Source of the DNA: Cercis canadensis
Taxonomy: Eukaryota; Streptophyta; Magnoliopsida; Fabales; Fabaceae
Length of the DNA: 64,000 bases
Reading direction: 5' to 3'
NCBI GenBank assembly: GCA_003255065.1
Contig: QAOA01002181.1
Location: 114,810 to 178,809 of the forward strand
This document shows positions 12,234 through 24,112 of this stretch, in pieces (within the stretch, counting starts at the first letter, position 1; the number at the start of each line of letters is the position of its first letter). Position numbers and translations under genes: made by a program. The notes beneath the pieces were generated by a model. It made no database searches, was not told where the DNA came from, and worked only from the letters and a program-made list of their open reading frames with translations.

Positions 12234-12664
12234 AATAAGGGGGGAAATTACTGACACTATTTGAATGGTAAGACAGAAAAAATTAAAACATTAGGCGTTC
12301 GAAAAAAGATGAAACCAAAGCAACATAAAAGCTTGAGATTGATTCTTGTTCCTTTATTGAGATTTTGACCAAGTAATAGTTTTCTGAAATCTAAATTCTT
12401 GAGTAATTTCTGATGCCCTTCTATATAACCGTATGTATAGAAGAATATNATTAAGGGGGGAAATTACTGACACTATTTGAATGATAAGACAGAAAAAATT
12501 AAAACATTAGGCGTTCGAAAAAAGATGAAACCAAAGCAACATAAAAGCTTGAGATTGATTCTTGTTCCTTTATTGAGATTTTGACCAAGTAATAGTTTTC
12601 TGAAATCTAAATTCTTGAGTAATTTCTGATGCCCTTCTATATAACCGTATGTATAGAAGAATAT
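12234..12664. repeat. 215-bp direct duplication around an n (assembly join)
   Basis: Bases 12234-12448 and 12450-12664 are the same 215-bp sequence with only a couple of differences, separated exactly by the n at 12449. It is most likely two unmerged contig ends rather than a biological tandem repeat. Confidence 0.9.
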
Positions 12665-13031
12665 CTACTTTTTTATGTTCATAATCTGTCTGATTTTCAC
12701 ACTTCTATCCATCAATAATCAGTAACTATTGTTTCCTAACATAAAAAATATACACATGATTCTTGAATTAATGCTTTTTGTATAAAGTACAGATATTGTT
12801 TCATAATAAGCACGATATCTTTTTCGATCTTTTCGGTTAAAGAATCTATAAGCCATTAAAGCCTTAGGATTATAGTCAGCTTTCTAGTTATGCATGATTG
12901 TAAGCATAGAAGTTGTTTTCTATATAAGAACCTATTTTCCCCAAGATATTACAGAGAGACAAATAAACTTCGTTCTGCAACTTTGCTGTCTCTCACTTGA
13001 ATCCTTTCTAGTAAAACAAATTAACAAAAAC

Positions 13032-14228
13032 ATGGCTTCCCAAGCGTGGCATTGCACCCAACTGCCAAGAGATCTAATCACTGACATTCTCACCAGGCTG
13101 CCAGTAAAATCTTTGGTCCGTTTTGAATCAGTCGCCAAAGTTTGGTCCGATCTCTTCAAAACTCAGTATTTCATGAAAAAACACCTGTGCTTATCTACCC
13201 AGAAAAGCCCCATCTTTTTCCTTGAATGCTTTTACTTGAACTTAAGGAATTATGAATTCCGGGGTTTTCAATTATTTGTACTTGTAAGCAAGATGATGGA
13301 GCTAGAATTTTGTATTCCAACCCTTGGTTTTATCGTGGGTATCTGCAAGGGTTTAATTTGTGTTGATTCCTGTGATTATTTGTCTAAGCTTCTGCTTTGG
13401 AACCCAGCTACTAGACAAGTAAGATGGATTCCTGAACCACAAAAGGGTAGACTTTATTCAGATCGCTATGACTTTTGTTATAATCCAACAGACAATGATT
13501 TCAAGATAGTAAATCTTGGAATTTTGAGGGATAGTTACAATACTATTCAGCATGTTTCTGTCGATGAAATCCAAGTTCAAATGTACTCACTAAGTAGTTG
13601 ATCGTGGAAAGATGTAAGCTATTTTAATTCTGAAGGTGTACACCCCATGGACTATAGTGTGACATTGAATGGAGCCTTGTTTGGGTAGGCAAAGGTAAAA
13701 GGGGAAGACAATTGTGAATATATCATTTCTTTTGATACAGGTAGTGAGGAGTTTCACATAATGACAGTTGCTAGTTCACTACATTATGGCCTTCCAGTTC
13801 ATATGAGACTCTCAGAGGATTCACTTGCTTTACTTATTTATCCGAACACTGAAAGTTTATCTTATCACATAGATTTGTGGGTTGTGGATGATACATGCCC
13901 TGGTGGAGAATGCTTGCGCAAGGTAGAGAGTGTTGGGCTTTTTCCACTATAGAAGAATCCAGTAGGTATATGGAAAAATAAGATTCTCCTGGGAAATGGG
14001 GAGGCAATATACAGTGTTGCAGGTTTTGAAGCTCGGGTTCCTACAGATGAAAGAGTCAACTATTAGTATGAGATATACAATTATACAGAGAGCTTGTTTC
14101 CATTATACAGTGGCAATGAGATCGATGAAGAAGCTCAACAATCCACCATTGACAACGATATAGACTCATTGGATGATACTGGTTCAGTAAATGAAGTTCT
14201 TCTGACAAAGATTAACATTGAAGACTAG
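13032..14228 (+). pseudogene. F-box/FBA gene with four in-frame stops
   Basis: From ATG 13032 the frame reads MASQAWHCTQLPRDLITDIL then TRLPVKSLVRF (F-box), CKGLICVDSCD, LLLWNPATRQVRWIPEP, DLWVVDDTCPGGECLRKVES and NPVGIWKNKILLGNGEAIYS, to a natural stop at 14226-14228. That is 398 codon positions, close to the intact 418-aa neighbour. One frame runs the whole way but is interrupted by TGA 13599, TAG 13686, TAG 13950 and TAG 14064. The 13686 stop comes from two compensating one-base changes (GGG TAG where the family has TGG GTA). A 190-codon N-terminal product retaining the F-box could still be made. Confidence 0.85.
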
Positions 14229-15807
14229 GGTGAAAGTGCTTTACTGTTCCTTTTCCATTTTCTTCTATGTTTTCTTCAGATGAAAGCTTTTATTTTTCCC
14301 TTTTTGTTAAATGATGTCTTTCATGAGTTCATAGTAATGTGATGTATGCTTTAGAATGGATATTTTGTTATCACAATCTCTGATTTTTATATTCTCTTGA
14401 CATTAATGTATCGTCTCTATATATGGTGTTGGCAAACCAATATTGCTGATCAACGAGGAAACCAAAATGCAATGAAAAATAGTCATGGATCCAAACAAAA
14501 TCTAAAGAAAGTGACTATATGTGAGTGAAAAAAAGAGCCATGTTGATGAGGTTATTGCTTAGTTTACCCTTTTATTTTTAATGTAAACTTCACTCCCATC
14601 TATATTTATAATCAAGACTTTGGTTTGACTGCTCCTAATATTCCAAGTTTTGTCACTATAAGATTTATCCATAACAATCATGAGTACAAATACATTATCA
14701 CTCAAACTTTCCCTTTAGTCCCATAATTCATATTTCTGATATGATTGATTGGAGAAAAAAGAAGAGTAATGAAGACAAAGAACCAGCCTTCATATATAGT
14801 TTTGCACGTATGTTGCCTTGCGTGTTTAATTTCATCTCAAACAAAATCCATATCCCTGTAATATTCATTGTTGTCATCTTTTTTCCCTTTTTCTCATATT
14901 GAACGAGTTATGTGTAGGTACACTTGTAACTACCTCTGAGTCTTTATCCGAGCATTTTCTTTCACGTTGTTTTAAACTTTTTACTTGGTGTACCCATTTA
15001 TTTTAAGCTAGTTAGCCTTGTATTGTATCTGTTAAGCGTCAGTGTCAAAGGAATTTCATCTATCTATGCAACAGCACTCAAAAATCTCTTCTCTACTTTG
15101 ATGGTCAATATTTTCTTCTTTTTTTCTTTTTCAGATTTTCTTTCCTTTTGTTGTATTTTCATTTCCATAGGTACTGGATGAAAATGAAAAGACTCCATCC
15201 AAACTATTTGTTTGTATTTGATTTATCAAAAATAGGCAACAATATCATGCATTTAGAGGAAACAAATCTAGTGCATCTATAGCAAAATCCAATTGGTTTA
15301 AAAGCTCCCTAATATTCATAGCATAGATCCTGAAATTGCAATCTACAACCTCAATTGTACCCGTTATATTATGGTTGCGCTGGCCTCCACAACTAGTTTT
15401 GGCTATTAGCCAAGGCGGAGAGTAGTGTATAGTTACAGCTCCCCAAAAAAATTTCAAAAACTATTAAAATACTTTGACTTAACTCCCCAATTAAAATTGT
15501 GTAGCATGGCCAAAAAAAAAATAAAAATTGTTTAACTCCGCTACTGCAAATACTAACGCATTTTCCAACAATTCCTATGACGCAATCACAACAATACGAA
15601 ACCTCGTCCACAAATGCATTTTAAAACCAGGATAGAAGTCATAATACAAATTAATAGGAGTGAGTAGCCATTTTCAACTCCTACAACATATTCACCCGGT
15701 CATCCAGCTCTCTGGCTCTTCGAGCTTATATTTGTTCCCGGATGAAATCAAATATCTAAAAATTCATGCTTCAACAGTGAACAATCTCGATTTCTATCAC
15801 AAGATTT
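14229..15807. other. gene-free stretch
   Basis: No coding region is recognised between two F-box remnants. Confidence 0.35.
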
Positions 15808-15990
15808 GTAGGTTGCTGTAATAGCTTACTTTGTGTTAGTCATATTTCTTTTGACTTTAAGCATAAAATTTTGGTATGGAATCCAGCAATCAAGCAATTC
15901 TGACAAATTTGTTGCATAGATCACTATTATTCGAGTAATGCTATTTGCTATCCAGGGTTTGGTTTCAGTGCCAATGCATGTGAACGATGA
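15808..15990 (+). pseudogene. F-box/FBA internal remnant
   Basis: The frame VGCCNSLLCVSHISFDFKHK then ILVWNPAIKQF, stop, and CYPGFGFSANACER matches the middle of the FBA domain (compare CNGLVCVSH and VWNPATRQ in the intact gene). There are stops at 15901 and after ACER. No F-box or C-terminal part is visible nearby. It is an old relic of the same cluster. Confidence 0.65.
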
Positions 15991-16805
15991 CAAGATAGGC
16001 ATAATGTATGTTTCTGAGGTGACACATTCGTGAATTTATGGCCAGCAGATTACTCAGTTTTCTCCTGTTAGTGACCATAAATCATGAGGACTGGGGAACA
16101 CGGGATTCTTATTTGGAGAAAAATTGTAAGGAAAGCATGTTGAATCACTATCTTATAACAAGAACTTTAACTCATGACAGAGTTGTTATATAAGAATTAG
16201 GTTTTGGAAGAAGCTAAATTGCAACACAACCTAACCATATTAATTGGAAATGAATAAAAAAAATTAATGAACAATACTAATTGAGGATGCTCAAGGGAAT
16301 GACCACATTAAGAATCAAGAATTAGTATGTGGACACTTATATTTGTAATTTGAGACAGATGGGTATCAAATTTTAATACTTTCTCAAAAGATCAACTCCA
16401 AAACCTCCTTACACAATTGGCTATTAGAAATTTTGATGAATGATAAATTTTACTATTGAGCCATCCAAGGGTATGTATTCAGTTCAGGGTAAATTGTTCT
16501 GCCTTTTTTATTGCCTTTGTTGAAAGTGGTCATTTTAGTAAAATTAAACTGTTGGATATTCATGGTTGGGAGTTTAAATGTGCCTTTCATTTCCGGTAGT
16601 GTTGATGGTTTCATTGTGTGGAAGATGAAATATGCTATTTTAGTCTCTCTATTTGGTGTCACACAATATATTTTGGGATAAATCTCAAGTGATTTAACCC
16701 TAAAGGTTTGGCCAAGTAGTAAATATGCAATAAATTTATCTGAACTAGCCAATGTTCGAATTTTGAGACCGAAATTTTTTTTCTTGAATGCACCAAGCTG
16801 ATATA
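15991..16805 (-). other. gene-free stretch with one unrecognised ORF
   Basis: A minus-strand open frame of 131 codons (16848-16453, starting MRLDLFPSKFKGALLYQLGA) is the longest in the region. I recognise no domain, and composition gives no support for coding. It may be chance or a decayed gene. Confidence 0.2.
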
Positions 16806-17270
16806 GGAGTGCACCTTTAAATTTGCTTGGGAAAAGATCTAATCTCAATATACAAAAGTTAACCTGAAAACACGCTTACCATTAAAACCAAAATAAAAAT
16901 ATGTTAAGTGATTTATTCCATATTTTTGTTTCTAACCTATTATCTCTATTATATAGTTGCATTATCCAATTGCTCTTCATCACTCACTCTCCTACAATAG
17001 TATGCAAACTTCAACAGCAATTATTTTAAATTATTGANGGAATGCACCATTAAAATTGCTTGGGAAAAGATCTAAACTCGATATACAAAAGTTAACCTGA
17101 AAATACGCTTACCATTAAAACCAAAATAAAAATATGTTAAGTGATTTATTCCATATTTTTGTTTCTAACCTATTATCTCTATTATATAGTTGCATTATCC
17201 AATTGCTCTTCATCACTCACTCTCCTACAATAGTATGCAAACTTCAACAGCAATTATTTTAAATTATTGA
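16806..17270. repeat. 232-bp direct duplication around an n (assembly join)
   Basis: Bases 16806-17037 and 17039-17270 are near-identical 232-bp copies, separated only by the n at 17038 and differing at a handful of positions near their start. Confidence 0.9.
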
Positions 17271-17373
17271 ATTTCAACAGCACCGCCTAAATTATAGTAA
17301 CTTTAAAGTTATTAGGTGTGGTCTGGTGGTAAATAGTATGCATAAGATTAGAGATTCAAATTTTTATGTTGTC

Positions 17374-17398
17374 ATATATATATATATATATATATATA
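17374..17398. repeat. (AT)n microsatellite
   Basis: An uninterrupted AT dinucleotide run of about 25 bp. Confidence 0.9.
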
Positions 17399-17399
17399 A

Positions 17400-17920
17400 A
17401 AGTACTGCAAATTTTCAATGATGAATGCATAATCAAGAGAGTGTGAAACTCATGCATGCAAATTATGAATCTTTTATTCTTGTTTCAAAGTTTTCAATTT
17501 ATTCTTGTCTATATTCAGTTCATTTGTTTAATAAAAATCCGATTTGTCTTCGTCAAAAGAATGATCTTACTGCTTTTGACAAACATGGCCTCTTGTCATT
17601 TCATGACTAATTATTTAATACTAAAAGCAGTATCGATATAGTAGATATAACTAATTATTGAGATAATTTACACTGTATATTTTATCAAGTGTACGTATAA
17701 GTTAACGAAAATAAATACAACAAATCATTTTGGTTATCAATTTTGCTTGTGATATTATATAACAAGCCTGTAAATATTGAATATATTTTCCTAAAATTCC
17801 TTCATTGATGAATATCTTACACCTTTCACAATTTTGCATTTCCTTTCATGAAAATTATTTTGTTTCATTTTTATTATCATTAAATTTTTATTTGAATTGA
17901 GAATTTCATTGAGAATCAAA
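17400..17920. repeat. ancient non-coding duplication, copy A
   Basis: This block is alignable by eye with 18930-19480. Both have, in order, GAGTGTGAA, TTTATTCTTGTCTATATTC, CAAACATGGCCTC and ACACCTTTCACAATTTTGCA. Indels and substitutions are numerous, so the duplication is old. No coding content was found. Confidence 0.65.
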
Positions 17921-18616
17921 AGCTTGTACATAAAGTTTACACAAGTAATTACAGAAAAACTAAATCTAGTGTTAAAGTTTGCACAAATAATTATAGGAAA
18001 ATTAAAAACAATTATTTACAAATTCATCAAAAGTTTATGTGCAATATGCTACTATTTTAAGAAATCAACAGCATGGGTTAATATAATCCATCTGAGAACG
18101 AGTTTGTGAGTTTCATGTTCAAACCTAAAATTATAAGACTTAAGTTTGATTTCCATTGCTAGAAGTCTCCTTGGTAGGCAATTTAATAAGTATTACTATA
18201 AACACTCATTGAAATCTATGACATATCTTTACCTTAAAATAAGATAAGCTCTTCTCACCCTAAACTTTTTCACAAAAACAAAAACAAAAATTAGAAGAGA
18301 GATCTATATAAGAAAAGCAAGAAGATACAAGTCAAAGTCAAAGTCGCTAAGTGCTACAAAAGCAAAGTCAAAGTCGCTTATGGCTGCAAAAGTGATGGAT
18401 TGGGTCCTACATGCATCTGTTTTGGAAGGCAGGATATATGGATCGCGAGTTATTCAATTTAATTATAATGGTTTATGGATGTATTTGATTAACGTGTTAT
18501 CAATTATTACAACAACGATTCCAAGTCATGCACTAATAATATTTTAACCTTATCTATTCATAAAATAAAATAAAATAAAAAACCTTATCTGCTTCTAGAG
18601 AGTTAAAGCAAATACA

Positions 18617-18888
18617 AAATTTGTCAAGAACCAATTCAATCTAAGAGCTTAAACTGATAGGTGAAAGCCCATAAATAAATTTATATCTAACACGTTCCCG
18701 CATGTGAAAGCCCTTTGGGCTTGAAGCATGGACAAAACACAAACTCATTTATACCATGTACTGAAATTTCAATTTAATTCCTGACCGTTTGGTCAAAGAG
18801 GCTCTAATACCATGTCAAGAACCGATTCAACTTAAAAGTTTAAACTGATAGGTGAAGGCCCATGAATAAATTTATATCTAACAAAATT
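18617..18888 (-). mobile_element. TRIM retrotransposon (terminal-repeat retrotransposon in miniature)
   Basis: The 262-bp element spans 18622-18883. Two 71-bp terminal direct repeats (18622-18692 and 18813-18883) each begin TG and end CA, and are flanked by a perfect 5-bp target duplication AAATT (18617-18621 and 18884-18888). On the minus strand, immediately after the repeat, lies TGGTATTAGAGCC, one base off the TGGTATCAGAGC primer-binding site complementary to initiator tRNA-Met. That fixes the orientation as minus. The 120-bp interior has no ORF. The size and structure define a TRIM, which depends on proteins of other retrotransposons. Confidence 0.9.
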
Positions 18889-18929
18889 GCATGAAGTTAA
18901 AAATGCAAACCTTGCCATCATATGTCAAA

Positions 18930-19480
18930 AAATATTATTGCAAACTTTTTATGATGCATACATAGTCATAGAGTGTGAAGCTCGTGCAAATTATAAATAT
19001 TTCATTTTGTTCAAAGATTTCACTTTATTCTTGTCTATATTCCATTCACCACTTTAAAGACTGTTTAAAAAAAATTAATTAGGGACTCTTTTTTTAATGG
19101 TCTTAAGAGTGAGGAGAAATTAATTATGCATTTTAGAGGAAAATTAATGACTATAACCCATTAGCAAACATGGCCTCAAATACCAAATGTTTCCTGACTA
19201 AGTAATATTGAAAGTGTTTTTTAAGTTTGTAAATTTTTTGCTTAAATTTAAGATGGTAGTCAAAAGTACTAAAACAGAGAAACATGTTATTAAATAATTT
19301 CACAATTTTTTAGATAAAAATATCAAAAAAGAAAAACATGATCTTTCATATATGAATATTTTACACCTTTCACAATTTTGCATTTCCTTTTATGAAAATT
19401 ATTATTTTGTATTTTGTTTCATTTTTATTATCATTTATTTTTTGATTTGATGAATTGAGGATTTCAATGAGAATCAAGAG
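18930..19480. repeat. ancient non-coding duplication, copy B
   Basis: This is the partner of 17400-17920, with the same ordered landmarks. The TRIM lies just upstream of this copy. Confidence 0.65.
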
Positions 19481-19731
19481 TAAATATATCTAATTGGAGC
19501 ATCATCCAGTCAAACAACCTCATACAGGAGAGATTTCCCATCTTAAGCAAGTCTACGGGCCACTTGATTGACCATTCCACAAACCCANATTTGATGAATT
19601 GAGGATTTCAATGAGAATCAAAAGTAAATATATCTAATTGGAGCATCATCCAGTCAAACAACCTCATACAGGAGAGATTTCCCATCTTAAGCAAGTCTAC
19701 GGGCCACTTGATTGACCATTCCACAAACCCA
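19445..19731. repeat. 143-bp direct duplication around an n (assembly join)
   Basis: Bases 19445-19587 and 19589-19731 are the same 143-bp sequence with one or two differences, abutting the n at 19588. Confidence 0.9.
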
Positions 19732-20334
19732 ATGAAGGAGCCACTTCATTTTTATTCTTATTGAAGAGATATTTTTGCATTAATTACAAAAAAAAAAAAG
19801 TTTATATTCATAGATTAATATCTACATCATACTAGTAGTGTTTTGAAAGTGGGGATGACTAAGGTACTTCACTAAGTGAGGTAGCGTTACCCACTCCTAA
19901 TTGTAGTTTCTAGTGAAACAATATGTGAATTTAGTATCATTGCAAAGATCTCAAAAAATTAAATCACCTAGTGTCATTGCAAAGATTATAGACAATGGAT
20001 AATTTGGTCCGATGCTTCTTCGACCCTTCTTAGCTATGCCATGAGATCATCTGGATTTCGGAAACGAGTGGTTATGTATCATGTTGAAGAAGTGCGTGAA
20101 TTTTATTTGTATAGACTTTAGGTGTATTCAGTATTACAATCTAATGGTTGAACATTAAGTATTTTATAGATAGGAGATCCCGATTTCAAATACTAAATAC
20201 TCAAAAAGTGACCTTAAATAATTTCATTTGGTTTAGTCTCTGTTTTATATACCTCTTGTTGGAGATGTATAGGCTCACAAATAGCACCCCAATATCGAAG
20301 TAAAATGCACAAACCACAGAACAAAAAATATCAC

Positions 20335-20830
20335 AAATTGTCATATGATTGTCTCTCAGACCAACATCCAAATTTCTGGAAGGGATGAAAGGCTCCACTT
20401 ACAGAAAAGATTCTAACTTTTGGACGCCACAATTTGACCCGTGCATTAAACTCACCAACCCAAATAGCCCACTTAGGGACTCTCCACCTAAGCTTCCAAA
20501 AGTGGTGGTGATCTCAACTCAATTACGTAAGGGAACCCCACTTGGTTTTCAATTTACCAACAAATGTGGGATTTAGTGCAATTTCCAAACAAGCATACCT
20601 GAAAATATTTCCTATAAGTACTTTATTTCATGAATATTTTGATGTTTTTTGGAAAATGATACAACTTTTAGGTTTTCATTCTACGAAAAATGTTTTTGCA
20701 ACAATGGACAAATTGTCATATGATTTGCTTTCTCCAACCTACATCCAAATTCTAGAAGGGATGAAATGCTCCACTCACAGAAAAGATTATAACTTTTGGA
20801 CCCCAAGTTGATCCGTGCACTAAAAATAAT
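20335..20830. repeat. pair of ~120-bp diverged direct repeats
   Basis: The segments at about 20335-20450 and 20705-20830 share AATTGTCATATGATT, GAAGGGATGAAA, GCTCCACT, ACAGAAAAGATT and AACTTTTGGAC in the same order. They are non-coding; the family is not recognised. Confidence 0.6.
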
Positions 20831-21511
20831 GTGTATTTCATTGAGGTTGCTCATGGTTCTTTTGGTACAAAGGTTGCTCATCGTTTGTCCAGTCAGGGCT
20901 TTAGATATTGATTCTGTGGTACCAAAAGTAATGTAATTAATTTTTTTCATAATAAGTAGAACTAATTTTTTTTAATTTTAGTTAAAGTGGAATATTGAGA
21001 ATTGAAACCTAAAACCTAAACATTTTTAGAAAATCTCTGAACCAGTTGTGATGTGTATACTTTTGTAATATAATTGCTTTTGATTCCAATTTTGATGAGT
21101 AATTGAATATCCTTCAGGTTGATATAGTTACTGAAAAGTGACAATAAATTTTGCTGATGGGGTCTCCACTATCAAAAGCTCTAATTGTTTGCCTGCCAAT
21201 TATATTTTGTAGAGGGAAAAGAAAAGTTAAAAGTTTATGGTCTTCTTGTTCTTTATCTCATACCTTACACTATGTTTTGGAACAAAATAAAGATGGTAGA
21301 AGGCGAAGTTAACATCAAGAATATTTCACCATTAAAAATTATATGCATACAAACTTTTTGTTACAAACTGTGCACGAATTGTGGAGTTGGCAGAATTTTA
21401 ATTCATGTACGTTGAAACTTTTAGTTATTACATTCGTGCCACACGTACTTCATGAGTTCCATTTGTGGGTTATTAAGAAGAATCCTCATAGCGTACTTCA
21501 CTACTGACTTC
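20831..21511. other. gene-free stretch upstream of cysteine protease
   Basis: No coding region is recognised. It would contain the protease promoter. Confidence 0.35.
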
Positions 21512-21521
21512 TATATATATA
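21512..21521 (+). promoter_or_regulatory. TATA box of cysteine protease gene
   Basis: TATATATATA lies about 60 bp upstream of the ATG at 21579, leaving room for a short leader. It is the clearest core promoter in the window. Confidence 0.6.
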
Positions 21522-21578
21522 TCCTACACAGCCATACAAGGATGGTAGATCCAACACTCAGCTAACTCGTTTTTGTAA

Positions 21579-23064
21579 ATGATGACTTCTCAAGTGGCAA
21601 AGTTGGTCCTTCTTTTCCTGGTATGGGGCTTAGTGATATGTCTCTCTTCTGGCATATCAACTGAAAACTCCATAAAGGGTCTTGATTTGAACAACTTTTC
21701 TTCAGGTGACGATCCATTCCTACTGTTCCAACAATGGACAAGTGAGTATGACCGCGCCTATGAAACCCTCGAAGAGCACGCGAACCGATTTGAGGTTTTC
21801 AAAACGAACATGGAGTACATTATTGAGATGAATTCAAAGAGAAAGTCTCCCCATTCATATCGTTTGGGGCTTAACAAGTTTGCTGATATTAGTCCTGAGG
21901 AGTTCAGGAATATCTACTTGAACAAGATAGAGATGCCCAACAACCACAGCAATATGAAACTAGGGAAGCATTCCTGCAAAAATGTGCCTGCTTCCTTAGA
22001 TTGGAGGAAAAAGGGAGTTGTGACACGAGTTAAGAACCAAGGGCAATGTGGTAAGTTTCTGTAATTATATTTATTATATCTTCTTAGAAATTACATTGTT
22101 TTCAACGTTTCATTGAAGTATATATTCATGAAATTATTTATGGGGTTTTATTTTCGTAGAGAGCTGTTGGGCATTTGCAGCCACTGGAGCCATGGAAGGG
22201 ATAAATGCAATAGTCACAGGCAAGCTTATCAGCCTTTCTGAGCAAGCACTTGTGGATTGTGACCCAGTCAGCGGTGGTTGTTCCGGAGGATGGGTTAATC
22301 GTGCATTTGAATGGGTTATTAAAAATGGTGGGATTTACACAGAAGCTAGATATCCTTATACAGAGAAAAGTGGTACCTGCAAGGTCTAATTCCTTATCCA
22401 AATAGCTTTTCTTTCTCTTTTGTTTTAATATACAAAATCCCTTGCCCGTTTAATTTGTGGAGTAATTTATTACCATCTTCTTCGCCATGCCTAATTTATC
22501 TTTAGTTTTTTATTTTATTTTTCTGGTTCCTTCAGGCTATGAAGCAGAGAAAAAAGAAAGCTGTCACTATTGATGGCTATATGCGAGTGGCACGTTCAGA
22601 TGATGCTATTCTCTGCGCTTCTATTACGCAGCCCATTAGTGTGTATGTCGAGTCAACTGATTTTCAATTCTATAAAAAGGTAAGTTTTAGCTCCATAATT
22701 AATAATTTACTTAATTTAAATGAGAATGCCGAAGAGTCTGAAATTATAAGCTTTGTAGACTATTGGATCTTCTTTTTCATGTTTCTTTCCCCTCCCCCCT
22801 CCTCTTGAACAGGGCATCTATGATGGCGGCAAATGCACAAACGATCCAAATGAGGTAGATCATGCTGTTTTGATCGTGGGGTTTGATTCGAAGGGTGATC
22901 AAGATTATTGGATTGTGAAAAATTCATGGGGAGAAGATTGGGGAGAACATGGATACTTCAGAATCAAAAGGAATACTGGCATATCAAATGGGCTTTGTGC
23001 TATCAATGCTTGGGGTTATTATCCAACTAAATCCCATCGAGGCAGATCTAAACATCCCCTATAA
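21579..23064 (+). CDS. papain-like cysteine protease (C1A)
   Basis: Four exons (21579-22050, 22160-22383, 22536-22679, 22813-23064) join in frame to a 363-aa preproenzyme of typical length. Residues 1 to about 25 are a signal peptide ([18 protein letters not shown]). An I29 inhibitory propeptide follows, with an ERFNIN-type helix ([17 protein letters not shown]) and [14 protein letters not shown]. The mature enzyme starts near [13 protein letters not shown] (residue 136). The oxyanion Gln is in KNQGQC, catalytic Cys160 in SCWAF, His297 in DHAVLIVGF and Asn317 in [13 protein letters not shown]. It resembles the SAG12/RD19-type secretory or vacuolar plant proteases. One oddity: the residue before SCW is Glu158, encoded across the intron (TGT G|AG AGC), where Gly is near-universal. 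Confidence 0.92.
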
Positions 23065-24112
23065 CCATGTCTATGAGGCATGAAGATTATCACCAGTCTT
23101 TAATTGATTTTTCCCTGACCCTACCATTATGTAGTGCTATGTAGGACATGTCTTCCATAGTATATACAGATGTTTAGCTTATAAATAAAGGGGAAAACTG
23201 ATTTCCATTTTCCATATAATGTATGAGCCATATATATATGGTTTGTATGAGTCAAGACTAGAGTTAAAGCTCTGGTATAATACTTGTAATACGTCTTCTT
23301 CTTTTTTTGTAGTACTTATGTTCTCGTGTTTTAAAATAAATGAGAAAGTTCATACCATTAGCATTTGTTTCAATTGTGAGCATTTCCTCTAACAAAAAGG
23401 AGAACACTTCTATTATGTATTTACTGAGGGTTTAGGCTTCTTGAATGAGAGGAAAAAAGGGGAAAAGAGAGGGGGCGGATTCAAGGGAAATGAAATTGTG
23501 CTATGAATAAATAAATAAATAAGAGAAAATTCTTAGTTTGGTCCTTGAAAAAATTATAAAACGTCACTTTAATCGCTGATTTTTTTTTTTTGGCACCACT
23601 TCAGTTCTTCAATTTATGTTTTGTCAATTAATTTAATCTTCTGTATAGGTCAATTAGTGAACTTAGATAAAAAAATTCTACGTGACACATTAAATAGTGA
23701 CGTGGCCGTTATATGATGACATAACACTTAAAAAAAAAATCCTTCTCTCTCTATCTACATATCTTTCCTCGGTCTTTTCACTCTCTATTTCTCAATCCCC
23801 TTCCTCCTGAGCAGTACTGGAAATAATCAGCTCGGTTCCTTACACTTCACAGCCTCTCTATTTCTGTTTGATTAGTTGAAAACAGATAAGGTATATCTTA
23901 TAACTCACGCAATGCACTTCTAATCTATATCTTAATCAATGATAGGATAGATATTTCTAATTTACCTTCCCACGAAAACTAAGGTATTTTACGAGTTTTT
24001 CAAATGTATGGCAGCACGTGTGGTTCGTCACTTGCGTTAAAGTTTTTGGCATTGTGGGTGGATCCAAATTAAATGGATTTATTCTAAATATTATATTTTT
24101 ATTGTCTTTTAG
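23065..24112. other. spacer between protease and neprosin remnant
   Basis: It contains the protease 3' UTR, then, from about 23530, sequence resembling dispersed transposon tails (GTCCTTG motifs and T-runs). No coding region is recognised. Confidence 0.35.

Noticed and set aside
12234..12664. Tandem repeat as a biological feature
   Set aside because: Copies abut a single n and are near-identical, so an unmerged contig overlap is more likely.
16453..16848. 131-codon minus-strand ORF
   Set aside because: No recognisable domain, an AT-rich setting, and partial overlap with an assembly duplication.
20542..20811. 89-codon plus-strand ORF upstream of the protease
   Set aside because: It lies across one of two diverged non-coding direct repeats and shows no domain.
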